Source: Chloroflexota bacterium
Lineage (GTDB): Bacteria; Chloroflexota; Ktedonobacteria; Ktedonobacterales; JADMIN01
DNA length: 64,000 nucleotides
Direction of reading: 5' to 3'
Assembly (NCBI GenBank): GCA_021323855.1
Contig: JAJPKE010000010.1
Span: 62,001-126,000 of the forward strand
A program made the translations under genes and the position numbers. The notes under the pieces were generated by a model, which did no database searches, had not been told where the DNA came from, and saw only the letters and a program-made list of their open reading frames with translations. Numbering within the stretch: the stretch's first letter is position 1; every line of letters begins with the position of its first letter. Below are positions 17,632 through 26,427 of the stretch, piece by piece.

Positions 17632-18267
17632 TCACTGTTTGGCGTAACGTTGCCAGGCCCCGGCCAGCGACCGTATTTTGGAAGAACCTGTGAGTCTACG
17701 CACAGGTTGTGGCAGCCAGCCACCCGGTTCGCCGGTCTGTTCGCGCAGCAGGCCGAGGACGCGCCGATACAGTGCGCCCTCCGGCGGGAAGATGATGGCT
17801 TCCGAAGAAGGACGCTGGCCTATCAGGCGTTCCAGATAGAAGTAGTGACCCCGGCTGGCATACCAGGCGCGCACGTCCTCCTGCGTGAGGATTGGGGTTC
17901 CATGCAGCGCGGCGAGGTCACTAATGTCTGCTGGAAATGAACCCAGCGGGATGGCGTGCAGATGCGCATGAAATACTGATTGGTGATAGACGCCATGCTC
18001 GAAGAAGACCGGCGGCTGGTAGGTGGTTTGGCAGAACGCCGTCACCCTCGATTTCACGCCGAGAAACTCATCATCGAGCGCCGCTGGCAGCGCACCATAG
18101 CAGGCGTAATGCGCACGCGGCAGGATGAGGAGATGTCCCTCAACCACGGGCGCATGGTCCGCCAGCACGAGAAAATGTTCGGTTTCATGCAAGATATGCG
18201 ACAAATCGGCGCGCCGGCAAAAGACACAGGTCGCGTTTCTCTGTTCTGCCTCGTCTAGCATATCCAC
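17632..18267 (-). CDS. HIT family protein (histidine-triad nucleotide hydrolase)
   Basis: A 211-residue protein with the histidine triad FHAHLHAIPLG near residue 120, preceded by the substrate-loop region LLILPRAHYACYGA. An N-terminal CxxC pair (CVFCRRAD, residues 15-22) is common in zinc-binding HIT proteins. The domain ends around residue 150; the remaining 60 basic residues are of no known type. HIT enzymes cleave nucleoside phosphoramidates or dinucleotides. The start is GTG at 18267 or ATG at 18261. It is 60 bp downstream of lgt in the same direction and may be cotranscribed. Confidence 0.87.
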   Translation of the reverse strand: MDMLDEAEQRNATCVFCRRADLSHILHETEHFLVLADHAPVVEGHLLILPRAHYACYGALPAALDDEFLGVKSRVTAFCQTTYQPPVFFEHGVYHQSVFHAHLHAIPLGSFPADISDLAALHGTPILTQEDVRAWYASRGHYFYLERLIGQRPSSEAIIFPPEGALYRRVLGLLREQTGEPGGWLPQPVRRLTGSSKIRSLAGAWQRYAKQ

Positions 18268-18327
18268 CGTTGCCTTACTGTTATCTCTGTTGCTCGCTCG
18301 CCGATCAATGCGGCATTCGTTGAGCGG

Positions 18328-19551
18328 CTATTGGCCGCTCTGCGTGCTGATGGGCGGCGTGAATGTGTTGCGCAGACCGCCACCCGTAGCCCTGGCGGGT
18401 TCCCAGGTGGAGGAGTCCCCCTCCGCTGGTGTTTGTCGCGCCGTATCGCTCCCTACGCTCATCGGCGTCAACTGGCTCTTCATCCGCGCGAGCCGGCGGC
18501 GCGCATCGCCCGCCGAGAGGCCGGGGATATGCGGCAGATGCTCTTCCGGCAGCACATCCCACTCCACCGGATTGGCGGCGCTGTGCGTCCAGGGCTGCGA
18601 AAAGCGGCGCGCCACCAGGAAGATGAGGCCCGCCAGAATCAACCCTGCCAGCGCCGTCCACTGCGCCTGCTTGAGAAAATTTATGCCTAGGAAGGGTGTG
18701 GTTGGCTCTGTGCCGCGCAGGAAGAAGACGATGAACTGGCTGACGCTGTAGAGCGCCAGATACAGTGCGAAGAAATAGCCCGCCTTGATGCGTGGCAAAC
18801 GATAGCAGAGCGGTAGCAGAATCACCAGGATGGCCAGATTGAAGAGGATTTCGTAGATCTGCGCCGGCTGATAGGCGATGCCTGGGGTGACGAAGGTGTT
18901 ATGGGCATTGAGGTAGACCAGGGACCACGGCGGCTGAATGTGGGCGTCGGAGACGTAAGCGATGCAGGGCGCATGTGCGCAGGTTTGCGCAGGCACGTTC
19001 ACCGCGCCGTTGCTCACTGCCTGCCCCAGAATATCGCCGTTGATGATGTTGCCGATGCGACCGAACGGCTGGCCGATGGCGGCGAAGAGCGCGCCACAAT
19101 CAATGGCGAAGAAGCGGTCAATCCCATAGCGCGGGGCGATGAGGAACAGCGTCAATGTACCCAGGAAGACAGCGCCATAGAACGCCATGCCACCATCCCA
19201 GACGGCGATGATATTGATGGGTCGCAGCAGATAATTGCTCACCAGGTTGGGCTGTTGAATGACAAAATAGAGCCGTCCGCCGATTAGACCGGCAATCACC
19301 GTCCAGAAGAAGATGCCCCAGATTTGCTCCTCATGGATGCCTTGCTTCCGGGTGTACCTGAACAATACCCACAGCGCGACGGTGATAGCCACCACATACA
19401 TGATGCCGTACCAGTGGACGGCAACCGGCCCGATTGAGAAGGCAATGGGGTCTATGTTGATGACAAAGTAGGCCAGCGTGAGATGCGGGATGAAATGAGT
19501 GAGCTGTGCGAATCCGATCAGGCCGGAGAGACCGGGTATAGGCATATACAA
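18328..19551 (-). CDS. lgt: Prolipoprotein diacylglyceryl transferase
   Basis: A 407-residue polytopic membrane enzyme that transfers diacylglycerol from phosphatidylglycerol to the lipobox Cys of prolipoproteins. Family features are SIGPVAVHWYGIMYV at about residue 40, GLIGGRLYFVI, WDGGMAFYG, and the signature GRIGNIINGDILG, with QIYEILFN later. The position held by the essential His of E. coli Lgt (SFHGG) is Tyr here (AFYGA), a change I believe also occurs in some Gram-positive Lgts. The C-terminal 90 residues beyond the last membrane segment are an extra hydrophilic tail. At least two likely lipoproteins (26750 and the HtrA-like 36539) in this window would be substrates. Confidence 0.92.
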   Translation of the reverse strand: MYMPIPGLSGLIGFAQLTHFIPHLTLAYFVINIDPIAFSIGPVAVHWYGIMYVVAITVALWVLFRYTRKQGIHEEQIWGIFFWTVIAGLIGGRLYFVIQQPNLVSNYLLRPINIIAVWDGGMAFYGAVFLGTLTLFLIAPRYGIDRFFAIDCGALFAAIGQPFGRIGNIINGDILGQAVSNGAVNVPAQTCAHAPCIAYVSDAHIQPPWSLVYLNAHNTFVTPGIAYQPAQIYEILFNLAILVILLPLCYRLPRIKAGYFFALYLALYSVSQFIVFFLRGTEPTTPFLGINFLKQAQWTALAGLILAGLIFLVARRFSQPWTHSAANPVEWDVLPEEHLPHIPGLSAGDARRRLARMKSQLTPMSVGSDTARQTPAEGDSSTWEPARATGGGLRNTFTPPISTQSGQ

Positions 19552-19592
19552 TCAACCCTCCATGTGCGGATAGATAGCTGGATGGATACATG

Positions 19593-19622
19593 AGACATCG
19601 CGTATCGCTCGCTGCGATGTCT
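19593..19622 (-). other. Hairpin and palindrome in the lgt leader region
   Basis: Arms AGACATCGC (19593-19601) and GCGATGTCT (19614-19622) form a 9-bp stem with a 12-base loop about 40 bp before lgt. A 12-base perfect palindrome GCGTATATACGC follows at 19626-19637. The location between the divergent lgt and MBL genes (19552-19832) suits a regulatory site, but no known motif is recognised. Confidence 0.4.
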
Positions 19623-19832
19623 ATCGCGTATATACGCAACGGCGTAATAGCCATATCACCACTATCCGGCTGATGATAGACTATCCGTAACACATATCAA
19701 AGGTATCAGCATCTATCCATCTCCTGCTGCTCCTGCGGTGGCTGGCTGAAGCTCATGCAACGTTGGCAGGCATGCAGCGTATGAACGCGGAAGCGCGATG
19801 CTGTTCCATCTACTATTATCCCACGATTCTAC

Positions 19833-20546
19833 ATGAAGGTCGAGATTGGTAGCAGAGACATGTCACAACCCGATGACGCCACTACAAACGTTGAGCCACC
19901 GACACCGCGAGTCGAGTGCATTCCTAACGGTCTGTTGGAGGCGAACTGCTATCTTGTCATGTGTCCCACGAGCAACGAAACGTTGGTGATTGATCCAGGA
20001 GCCGAGGCTTCGCGCATTCTGGAACGTATAGAGGCGTTGGGGTGCAAGGTTGTGCGTGTTCTGCATACGCATGGGCACTTCGATCATATCGGCGCAACGG
20101 AAGCAGTGCTGGCTGGCCTGCCAGGAGGGATTCCGCTGGCGGCGCATCCGGCTGATGCCTACCTTTACGAGCGGAAGGCGCGCGCGATGTGCGTGCCATA
20201 TGGCTACTCTCTCCCCGATACGCTGGCGCTGCCCAACGAACGTCTCAACGATTGCGATGAACTGGCCATTGGAGAACTGCGCCTGGAAGTGGTTCATACG
20301 CCGGGGCATACTCCTGGCAGCATTAGCCTCATCTGTGGTACGACATGTGTGTTCACTGGCGATACGCTGTTTCAGCATGGCATCGGACGCACAGACCTGC
20401 CGGGTGGTGATGAAGAGGCAATCTATGAGAGTATCCTGACGCGCCTCTATCCGCTCTCCGGCTCGCTGGTGGTATATCCTGGCCACGGTCTTGCGACAAC
20501 CATTGAGGAGGAGAAACGCGCCAACCCATTTGTCCAGGCGGGATGA
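19833..20546 (+). CDS. MBL-fold metallo-hydrolase (glyoxalase II-like)
   Basis: A 237-residue metallo-beta-lactamase-fold hydrolase. The zinc motif is HTHGHFDH (residues 78-85), followed by HTPGHTPGS, FTGDTLF with the bridging Asp, and YPGHG. The order and spacing fit hydroxyacylglutathione hydrolase-like and persulfide-dioxygenase-like enzymes of about this length; the substrate is not determined. Cys residues at 29, 39 and 44 in the N-terminal strand are unusual. The start may be ATG 19833 or ATG 19860. It is the first plus-strand gene, divergent from lgt. Confidence 0.85.
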   Translation: MKVEIGSRDMSQPDDATTNVEPPTPRVECIPNGLLEANCYLVMCPTSNETLVIDPGAEASRILERIEALGCKVVRVLHTHGHFDHIGATEAVLAGLPGGIPLAAHPADAYLYERKARAMCVPYGYSLPDTLALPNERLNDCDELAIGELRLEVVHTPGHTPGSISLICGTTCVFTGDTLFQHGIGRTDLPGGDEEAIYESILTRLYPLSGSLVVYPGHGLATTIEEEKRANPFVQAG

Positions 20547-20706
20547 GGGGGTGCGTTACCTGGAATACCAATATTGGTTGCACATTATAGAGTTTTCGCC
20601 AATTCGAGCATACAATGTCATTGCGCATGCGAGCGTTTTAACGTTCTAGCGATGCGGATGTGATGTTGGCGGTAGTACAAGAGGAACACTTGGAGGGCTG
20701 CGGCGC

Positions 20707-22107
20707 ATGAAGAATATCTGCGTGGTAGGCACAGGATACGTTGGTCTGGTCACTGGTGCATGTTTCGCCAACCTGGGTAATCGGGTGGCGTGTCTCGATA
20801 TTGACGACGCGAAGATCAAGCGATTACGAGCGGGCGAGCTGCCGATCTATGAGCCAGGGCTGGATACGCTGGTCGAACGCAATACCAGAGCGGGACGACT
20901 GCGCTTCACCACTGATTACGCCGAGGCCGTTGCTGGCGCTGACTTCATCTTCATCGCCGTCAACACACCAACTATCGCCGGTGGCGCTGGCGCCGATATG
21001 TCCTATGTGGAAGCTGCTGCCCGCTCGATTGCTACGCATCTGCGCAACGACGCCGTTATCATCAACAAGAGTACGATGCCGGTCGGCAGTGGTGATCTGG
21101 TTTCGACGATTGTGCATGAGCATCTCACTATCCCAACCCTGAATGTTGCCGTCGTCTCGAATCCGGAGTTCTTGAGCGAAGGCTTCGCCGTCCGCGATTT
21201 CCAACATCCTGATCGCGTGGTGCTTGGCTCGGTGGATCGAGCAGCAGCGCAGCGAGTGGCGGAGTTGTATCTTCCCCTGCGTGCGCCCATCGTCATCACT
21301 GACCTCTACACAGCGGAGATGATTAAATACGCCTCCAACGCATTCCTTGCCACCAAGATTTCTTTCATCAATGAGATTGCGCGTATCTGCGACCTGCTGG
21401 GCGCCGATGTCAAGGAAGTCGCCGCCGGCATGGGCTACGATCAACGCATCGGCAATAAGATGCTTAACGCTGGCCTGGGATACGGGGGTAGTTGTTTTCC
21501 CAAAGACGTAAAAGCATTGGCGCATATGGCAGACGAGGCAGGATTGCACCCGCAGCTATTGGATGCTGTGATGAAGATCAACCAGGATCAGCGACGTGTC
21601 GCCATTGAGAAGCTGGCGATGGAGCTTGGCGGTCCTGATAGCCTGCGCGATAAGACGATTGCTGTGCTGGGGCTTGCCTTTAAGGACAACACTGATGATA
21701 TGCGGGAGGCTCCGGCGATAGACATCATCAATTGGCTGATCGAGGCTGGCGCCGAGGTGCGCGCCTATGATCCCGTCGCAGTGGAGACTGCCCAGAAGCT
21801 CTATCCGGATTGGCAAGTGACCTACTGCGAGAATGAATATGACACGGCGCGCGGCTGCGATGGTGTGATCCTGGTGACTGAATGGAAGCAGTTCCACGAC
21901 CTCGATCTGGAACGCTTGCACGATGTGATGCGCGGCGATGAGAAGGGGCCGGTCTTCATTGACGGACGCAACTTCTTTGATCCGGCGCAGGTCGAGCAGA
22001 TGGGCTTCCGGTATCACGGCATCGGACGCGGCAAGGCGCGACGTAAGAGTGTGCAGCATCGCACTGCGCCTGCCGAACAGCCCTCAACTGTGCCAGGCGA
22101 GCGCTAA
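20707..22107 (+). CDS. ugd: UDP-glucose 6-dehydrogenase
   Basis: A 466-residue protein that oxidises UDP-glucose twice with NAD to UDP-glucuronate. It has VVGTGYVGLVTGACFA at the N-terminus, NKSTMPVGSG, the central helix region EMIKYASNAFLATKISFINE, the catalytic Cys at residue 263 in YGGSCFPKD, and a C-terminal UDP-binding domain with LGLAFKDNTDDMREAPA. The C-terminal 30 residues are a basic tail. An ATG with GGAGGGC 8-9 bases upstream starts it. Its product is the natural precursor for a glucuronate-containing polymer, linking it to the C5-epimerase domain at the left edge of the window. Confidence 0.95.
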   Translation: MKNICVVGTGYVGLVTGACFANLGNRVACLDIDDAKIKRLRAGELPIYEPGLDTLVERNTRAGRLRFTTDYAEAVAGADFIFIAVNTPTIAGGAGADMSYVEAAARSIATHLRNDAVIINKSTMPVGSGDLVSTIVHEHLTIPTLNVAVVSNPEFLSEGFAVRDFQHPDRVVLGSVDRAAAQRVAELYLPLRAPIVITDLYTAEMIKYASNAFLATKISFINEIARICDLLGADVKEVAAGMGYDQRIGNKMLNAGLGYGGSCFPKDVKALAHMADEAGLHPQLLDAVMKINQDQRRVAIEKLAMELGGPDSLRDKTIAVLGLAFKDNTDDMREAPAIDIINWLIEAGAEVRAYDPVAVETAQKLYPDWQVTYCENEYDTARGCDGVILVTEWKQFHDLDLERLHDVMRGDEKGPVFIDGRNFFDPAQVEQMGFRYHGIGRGKARRKSVQHRTAPAEQPSTVPGER

Positions 22108-22142
22108 AGCGATACCAACGATACACTGTTGAACGTGCTGTC

Positions 22143-22577
22143 ATGAGTGGTGAAGACGACGACAAGCCGAATACGCCCGCGATGGAGTTTGATACTCCTA
22201 CAACACCGGTTGCCATTGCCATCGGCGTGGACTTGATCGAGCGTGCGCGACTGCTGCAAACCTACGCGCACTTTGGCGAACGGTTTTTACGTCGCGTCTT
22301 CACCGAAACTGAACTGGCGCAGGGACAGCATCAAATCGAGCGGCTCATTGGGCGTTTCGCTGCGAAAGAAGCCTGCTCGAAGGCGCTGGGCACCGGCATG
22401 ATTACCGTTGCCTGGCGCGAAATCGAGATCATCCGCACCAGCGGCGGCAAGCCTGCCATCCGCCTGCATGGGCGGGCGGCGGCGCGGGCGCAGGCGCTTG
22501 GCCTCACTGCCTTCGATGTCAGCATCTCCGATACCCACGACCACGCAATGGCTGTGGTGGTGGCTCTGCGCGCATGA
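22143..22577 (+). CDS. acpS: Holo-[acyl-carrier-protein] synthase
   Basis: A 144-residue phosphopantetheinyl transferase of the AcpS type, which loads phosphopantetheine from CoA onto ACP. The Mg ligands are in IGVDLIERAR (Asp 30) and FAAKEACSKALGTG (Glu 76). The C-terminal part SISDTHDHAMAVVVAL is the usual end, with SISDT where many have SLSHS. An extra 22 acidic residues precede the domain. It starts 35 bp after ugd in the same direction. Confidence 0.92.
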   Translation: MSGEDDDKPNTPAMEFDTPTTPVAIAIGVDLIERARLLQTYAHFGERFLRRVFTETELAQGQHQIERLIGRFAAKEACSKALGTGMITVAWREIEIIRTSGGKPAIRLHGRAAARAQALGLTAFDVSISDTHDHAMAVVVALRA

Positions 22578-22762
22578 ACGGCGGTCGCATCCTCATCTTT
22601 CCTCATGTAGAAATTATTCACCTCCAAGCTGCTGCTAAGGTTGCCTGCGTAGTATCCATATGAACGGAAACGCAACGGAATGAGCGGTGAAGGGTACACT
22701 GGCTCATTGTCCGTTGGCGAATAATGCAACTCTAATCAAGTAATCAAGGGGGAAGGTCTTCT

Positions 22763-23317
22763 ATGCGACGAATCAGCCCACGTGTGTGGATTATTGCAGC
22801 AATTAGCGCAGTTGCTCTCCTGCTCATTGTTGGAGGAGGTTTGATTGCTGTCACGCATGCCGCCGGCAACACCTCCACAAACACTGCTTGCGCCTCACAG
22901 ACGCCGACTGCCAAAGCCAAACATGGCGGCAATGGCGGCGGAGATGCCATCACGGCGGCGCTGCGGACGCTGATTGCGCAGGGCGTCAGCGGGCAGGTGG
23001 TCGTGCCGGATAGCAACAATCCTGGCAGCTATGTGACAATGGCCTTCGCCAAAGGAACGATCAGTTCGGTGAACACCAGCAGCAATCAGTTGGTGGTGCA
23101 GTTACCCAACGGCACGACGCAGACCTTCACGCTGAGTTCCAGCACGCAGGTACAGATGGGCAAGACGCAGGGCAGTATCAGCGATTTGCAGACTGGCATG
23201 AATGTGCTGGTGATTACGCGCCAGCCGCAGGGTGGCACAGCGACCGTCACGATGGTGATTGTTGCGGCGCATGGCAAGCATGGCTCCGCCAGCGCAACGG
23301 TCACGCCAGGCGCATAG
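22763..23317 (+). CDS. Membrane-anchored exported protein, DUF5666-like
   Basis: A 184-residue protein with one N-terminal membrane segment or signal anchor (residues 8-30), a Lys/Gly-rich linker, and a domain with KGTISSVNTSSNQLVVQLPNG, then TFTLSSSTQVQ and GMNVLVITR. That is the pattern of the small OB-like DUF5666 domain, whose repeats are common in exported proteins of Chloroflexota and others. Function is unknown. The start has AAGGGGGAAGG upstream. It is separated from acpS by 185 bp. Confidence 0.75.
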   Translation: MRRISPRVWIIAAISAVALLLIVGGGLIAVTHAAGNTSTNTACASQTPTAKAKHGGNGGGDAITAALRTLIAQGVSGQVVVPDSNNPGSYVTMAFAKGTISSVNTSSNQLVVQLPNGTTQTFTLSSSTQVQMGKTQGSISDLQTGMNVLVITRQPQGGTATVTMVIVAAHGKHGSASATVTPGA

Positions 23318-23806
23318 GTTTCGCGGCAATAAATTGCCGACGCACGGAAAGGATTGAAGTCCTGCGCATGCCCTCGTAGCGGGGCGTTAGCCTTACTCGC
23401 GCGTGCCCCAGCCTTGCAAGGCTGGGGCTTCGTTATGGTATACTGAGGCACGGCAATACAAATCCGTCTAGAATTGAGGGCTGGATGACCAGCCACAGCA
23501 GCTACTTCGCGCGGCCTCCTTGCTAGACCGTTAAGCGTTGTGCCTCATCTTCTTCCTCGCTATGCCAGTGGCGACGCTGGCTCTATTTGTGTTGCCTCGT
23601 CATTCCCTTCATAACGCGACTCCTCCCCACACCTGATGCGCTGGACGGTGGTTGAGCCAACGCTGCTCATCTCGCCATCACCCAATATCCCATTGCGCAA
23701 ACACCCGCCCCTGTTCGTTTTTGCACACATTCACAGGCGCGTGCGCCGCCGTCCCATGCTGTTTTTCGATCTGCAACCGACCTGAATTACAGTATGGGAG
23801 AATACA
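23318..23806. other. Gene-free stretch with palindromes, possible transposon-end remnant
   Basis: I see no credible gene in these 489 bases. At 23352-23363 there is GGATTGAAGTCC, a degenerate version of the GGACTAAAGTCC palindrome at 31437. It is followed by a perfect 24-base GC-rich palindrome (23405-23428). The arrangement of a small palindrome, a GC-rich spacer and a strong hairpin with TTCGTT resembles right ends of IS200/IS605-type elements, but no tnpA or tnpB is present. The last 60 bases hold the ribosome-binding site of the methyltransferase gene. Confidence 0.4.
23405..23428 (+). terminator. 24-base perfect GC-rich palindrome, terminator-like
   Basis: GCCCCAGCCTT and its exact complement AAGGCTGGGGC flank GC, giving an 11-bp stem. 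It is followed by TTCGTTATGG, a weak U-tract. It lies 88 bp after the stop of the DUF5666-like gene. It may terminate that gene or be the hairpin of a mobile-element end. Confidence 0.5.
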
Positions 23807-24463
23807 ATGGAAGTATTGTGTGGCAAACACAGCACGCAACTCGATGGCGCGACACTGCGGCGACGCATTGCGGAATATTCTACCTGCCTGATTGATCTTG
23901 GCACAGGCGATGGGCGCTTCGTGCGACACCTGGCGACGCAACGCCCGGCTATCTTTGTCATCGGCGTGGACGCCTGCCGTGAGCAATTACGCGCCAGTTC
24001 GCGGTCTGCGCCGCCGAACGCGCTGTTCCTGATTGCCAACGCGCTGGCTCTGCCGGCTGAACTGGAAGGGCTGGCAACGCACCTGACGATCAACTTCCCG
24101 TGGGGTAGTCTGCTGGCAGGTTTGCTTGCCGAAGGGTCGCTCTTGCCTGTGCAGTTGTTTGCGCTAATGCAGCCAGGGGCACAGCTAGAACTGCGGCTAA
24201 ATGGCGGCGCGCTGGCGGAGCAGGGGTGGTCGCTGGAAGCAGGCGCGGTGCGCGTGCGGCAGCGGATGCACGCGGCAGGCTTCGATCTGCGCGCGCCAGA
24301 TATATTGGACGCGCAGGCGCTACACGCCTATCCGACGACGTGGGCCAAGCGGCTGGCCTTCGGGCGCGACCCGCGCGCCGTAGCATTGTCTGGCGCTCGC
24401 CTCGATACGCTCTCCGGCAAGCGCCCCGATGAGCGCCAGAAGGTAGCTCTTGTCTCGAATTAG
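23807..24463 (+). CDS. 16S rRNA (adenine(1408)-N(1))-methyltransferase-like protein, KamB/NpmA family
   Basis: A 218-residue class I SAM-dependent methyltransferase. Motif I is LIDLGTGDGRFVR (residues 28-40), motif II IGVDACREQL (D55), then LTINFPWGSLLAGLL (94-107) and a C-terminal TTWAKRLAFGRDPRAV (177-192). The last two stretches are hallmarks of the KamB/NpmA enzymes that methylate N1 of A1408 in the decoding site. The two Trp residues known in NpmA to hold the flipped adenine (W107 and W197) have clear counterparts at W99 and W179. Methylation of A1408 confers resistance to kanamycin- and apramycin-type aminoglycosides. The ATG has GGGAGA 5 bases upstream. The stop overlaps the DinG-like gene's stop by 4 bp, tail to tail. 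The family call is firm from motifs; activity is not shown. Confidence 0.85.
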   Translation: MEVLCGKHSTQLDGATLRRRIAEYSTCLIDLGTGDGRFVRHLATQRPAIFVIGVDACREQLRASSRSAPPNALFLIANALALPAELEGLATHLTINFPWGSLLAGLLAEGSLLPVQLFALMQPGAQLELRLNGGALAEQGWSLEAGAVRVRQRMHAAGFDLRAPDILDAQALHAYPTTWAKRLAFGRDPRAVALSGARLDTLSGKRPDERQKVALVSN

Positions 24464-26427
24464 TCTTGCGCGATCTGAGCGAAGAAGCGACGCACATCCT
24501 CGATGTTGCTGGTGCGGCGGGCAGGTGGCAGCGCATCCAACACCTGCCTGCCGTAGCCTTTGGTGTGCAACCGCTTGTCGAGAATTGCCATCACACCACG
24601 GTCGTCCTGCGTGCGCAGCAGACGACCGATGCCCTGTTTGAGGCGCAGAATCGCCTGCGGCAAGACATATTCACCGAACCAGTTTTGGCCGGCTTCCTTC
24701 ATGCGCGTGACACGCGCCTCCTGCACAGGATCATCGGGCGGATCGAAGGGCAGCTTGTCTATGACGACCAGCGACAGCGCCTCGCCAACGACATCCACGC
24801 CCTCCCAGAAGCTCTTGAGGCCGAAGAGAACGGCGCGCGGCGTCTCGCGGAACTGGCGCACCATCTCGCTGCGTCCCAGACGCCCCCCCTGCACAATCAG
24901 CGAGAACCCGTCGTCTTCGAGCGGCTCTTGTAGGTGGCCATATACCGTGTCCAGCGCGTTACGGCTGCTGAAGAGTAGGAACGCGCGCCCGTCCGACGCC
25001 TCCACCAATCGGCGCATCTCCCCGGCAAGCTCTTCCAGATATGGCCCATTGGCAGCGCCATAGGCCGGCTCCAGGCGCATACGCGGGACATAGAGCAGCG
25101 CATGCTCCCGATAATTGAAGGTCAGCGGCAAGACGACCTCTTTCGCCGCATCCAGGCCAACGCGCGAACGGAAAAACTTGAAGTCGTTCTTGACGGCCAG
25201 CGTCGCGGAGGTGGCAATCGTGCTGATTTTATCGAAGAGTTGCTCACGCAGCAGCTTCGTCACATCCAGCGGTCCGGCTGAGATGCAGAGTTGCGATGCC
25301 CGCCGTCCGCTGCCCGCCAGCCGCTCCACGTAGTAGACGCGCTCCTCCGGCTGCTTATAGCTGAAGACGATGCGCGCGTCAGATGCCAGGTTGCGGGTGC
25401 GCTTGACTAGCTTATCGTAGAGCTGGTCTTCCTTGCTATCGAGATTATCGGGTCGGTTGCGTTGCAGGTCGTTTGCCAGCTCTTCGAGCGCCGAGGCCAG
25501 TCGCAACCCCTCTTCCACCGGGCTGACGACCATCTGCCGTCCTTTGGCGTCTATGCGAATGGTGCGTTCGAGCGCATTCCAGGCGCGGGCATCCGCCTCC
25601 TGCGCTTCCTGAAACGCTCGTGGGCCGACGTGTTCGCGCAGCCGGTGTTGTGCGAGGAGGCTGGCGACGCGGCTGGGCGTGACGGAGACGGTGAAAGCGC
25701 GGGTCGCTTCTTCTTCCAGGTGATGCGCTTCGTCAATGACGATGACATCGCGCTCTGGCAGCAGGAAGCCGCCCATCGCCGCGTCCAGCAGTAGCAGCGT
25801 ATGGTTGACGACGATCACCTGCGCGCTCTGCGAACGTTCGCGCATCTTGCGCACGTAGCAGTCACCATACTGCGGGCAGGCACGCCAGGCGCATTGATCG
25901 CTATCGGCGGCGATGCGTCCGCGTACATCGCCCGGCAACGCCATCGGTAGCAGATCAAAGTCGCCATCCCACTGCGCATCGTCATCGAGTAGTTCTTCCA
26001 TCTCAGCGAATGCCTGATTGCCAGCCAATCGCTGAAAGGGGATTTCTTCGTTGAGCCGGTCCAGGCAGAGGTAGTTGCCCATGCCTTTGACCAGCGCCGC
26101 CTGAAATGGCTGGACGTACTTTTGTACGAAGGGGATGTCTTTATAGAAGAGTTGTTCTTGCAACGCTTTGTTGGCCGTGCTGATGAGCGCAACTTTGCCG
26201 GAGCGCACGATAGGCAGCAGATAGGCAAGTGACTTTCCTGTCCCGGTGCCCGCCTCGCAGACGAAATGCTCGCCGCTCTCCAGCGCATCCGCAACGCCGC
26301 GCGCCATCTGAATCTGCGCGAAGCGTTCTTCGTAACCGGGAAGCGCCTGCGAGAGAATGCCGCCGCTGCGGAGATCGGTTTCAACGGTCGCCCGTAGCGC
26401 CGTTTCGTCTTGTGCTGGCTCTCCCAC
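24460..26427 (-). CDS. DinG/XPD-type Fe-S ATP-dependent helicase
   Basis: A 655-residue superfamily 2 helicase. Walker A is GTGTGKS (residues 60-66) and the DEAH box is at 232-235 in VIVIDEAHHLEEE. Four Cys residues (121, 179, 184, 190) are placed as the XPD/DinG iron-sulfur cluster ligands. Late motifs include LLFSSRNALDTVYGHL, FGLKSFWEGVDVVGEAL and GIGRLLRTQDDRG. DinG-type enzymes unwind DNA 5'-3' and resolve R-loops and unusual structures. There is no exonuclease domain, so it matches the short DinG/YoaA form. The start is GTG at 26427 with AAAGGGAAA upstream; the next ATG would remove part of the Q-motif region. It is convergent with the methyltransferase. Confidence 0.9.
   Translation of the reverse strand: MGEPAQDETALRATVETDLRSGGILSQALPGYEERFAQIQMARGVADALESGEHFVCEAGTGTGKSLAYLLPIVRSGKVALISTANKALQEQLFYKDIPFVQKYVQPFQAALVKGMGNYLCLDRLNEEIPFQRLAGNQAFAEMEELLDDDAQWDGDFDLLPMALPGDVRGRIAADSDQCAWRACPQYGDCYVRKMRERSQSAQVIVVNHTLLLLDAAMGGFLLPERDVIVIDEAHHLEEEATRAFTVSVTPSRVASLLAQHRLREHVGPRAFQEAQEADARAWNALERTIRIDAKGRQMVVSPVEEGLRLASALEELANDLQRNRPDNLDSKEDQLYDKLVKRTRNLASDARIVFSYKQPEERVYYVERLAGSGRRASQLCISAGPLDVTKLLREQLFDKISTIATSATLAVKNDFKFFRSRVGLDAAKEVVLPLTFNYREHALLYVPRMRLEPAYGAANGPYLEELAGEMRRLVEASDGRAFLLFSSRNALDTVYGHLQEPLEDDGFSLIVQGGRLGRSEMVRQFRETPRAVLFGLKSFWEGVDVVGEALSLVVIDKLPFDPPDDPVQEARVTRMKEAGQNWFGEYVLPQAILRLKQGIGRLLRTQDDRGVMAILDKRLHTKGYGRQVLDALPPARRTSNIEDVRRFFAQIAQD

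Noticed and set aside
18328..19551. Inactive Lgt because the E. coli essential His is Tyr
   Set aside because: All other family signatures are intact and Tyr at this position is, as far as I recall, found in other functional Gram-positive Lgts.
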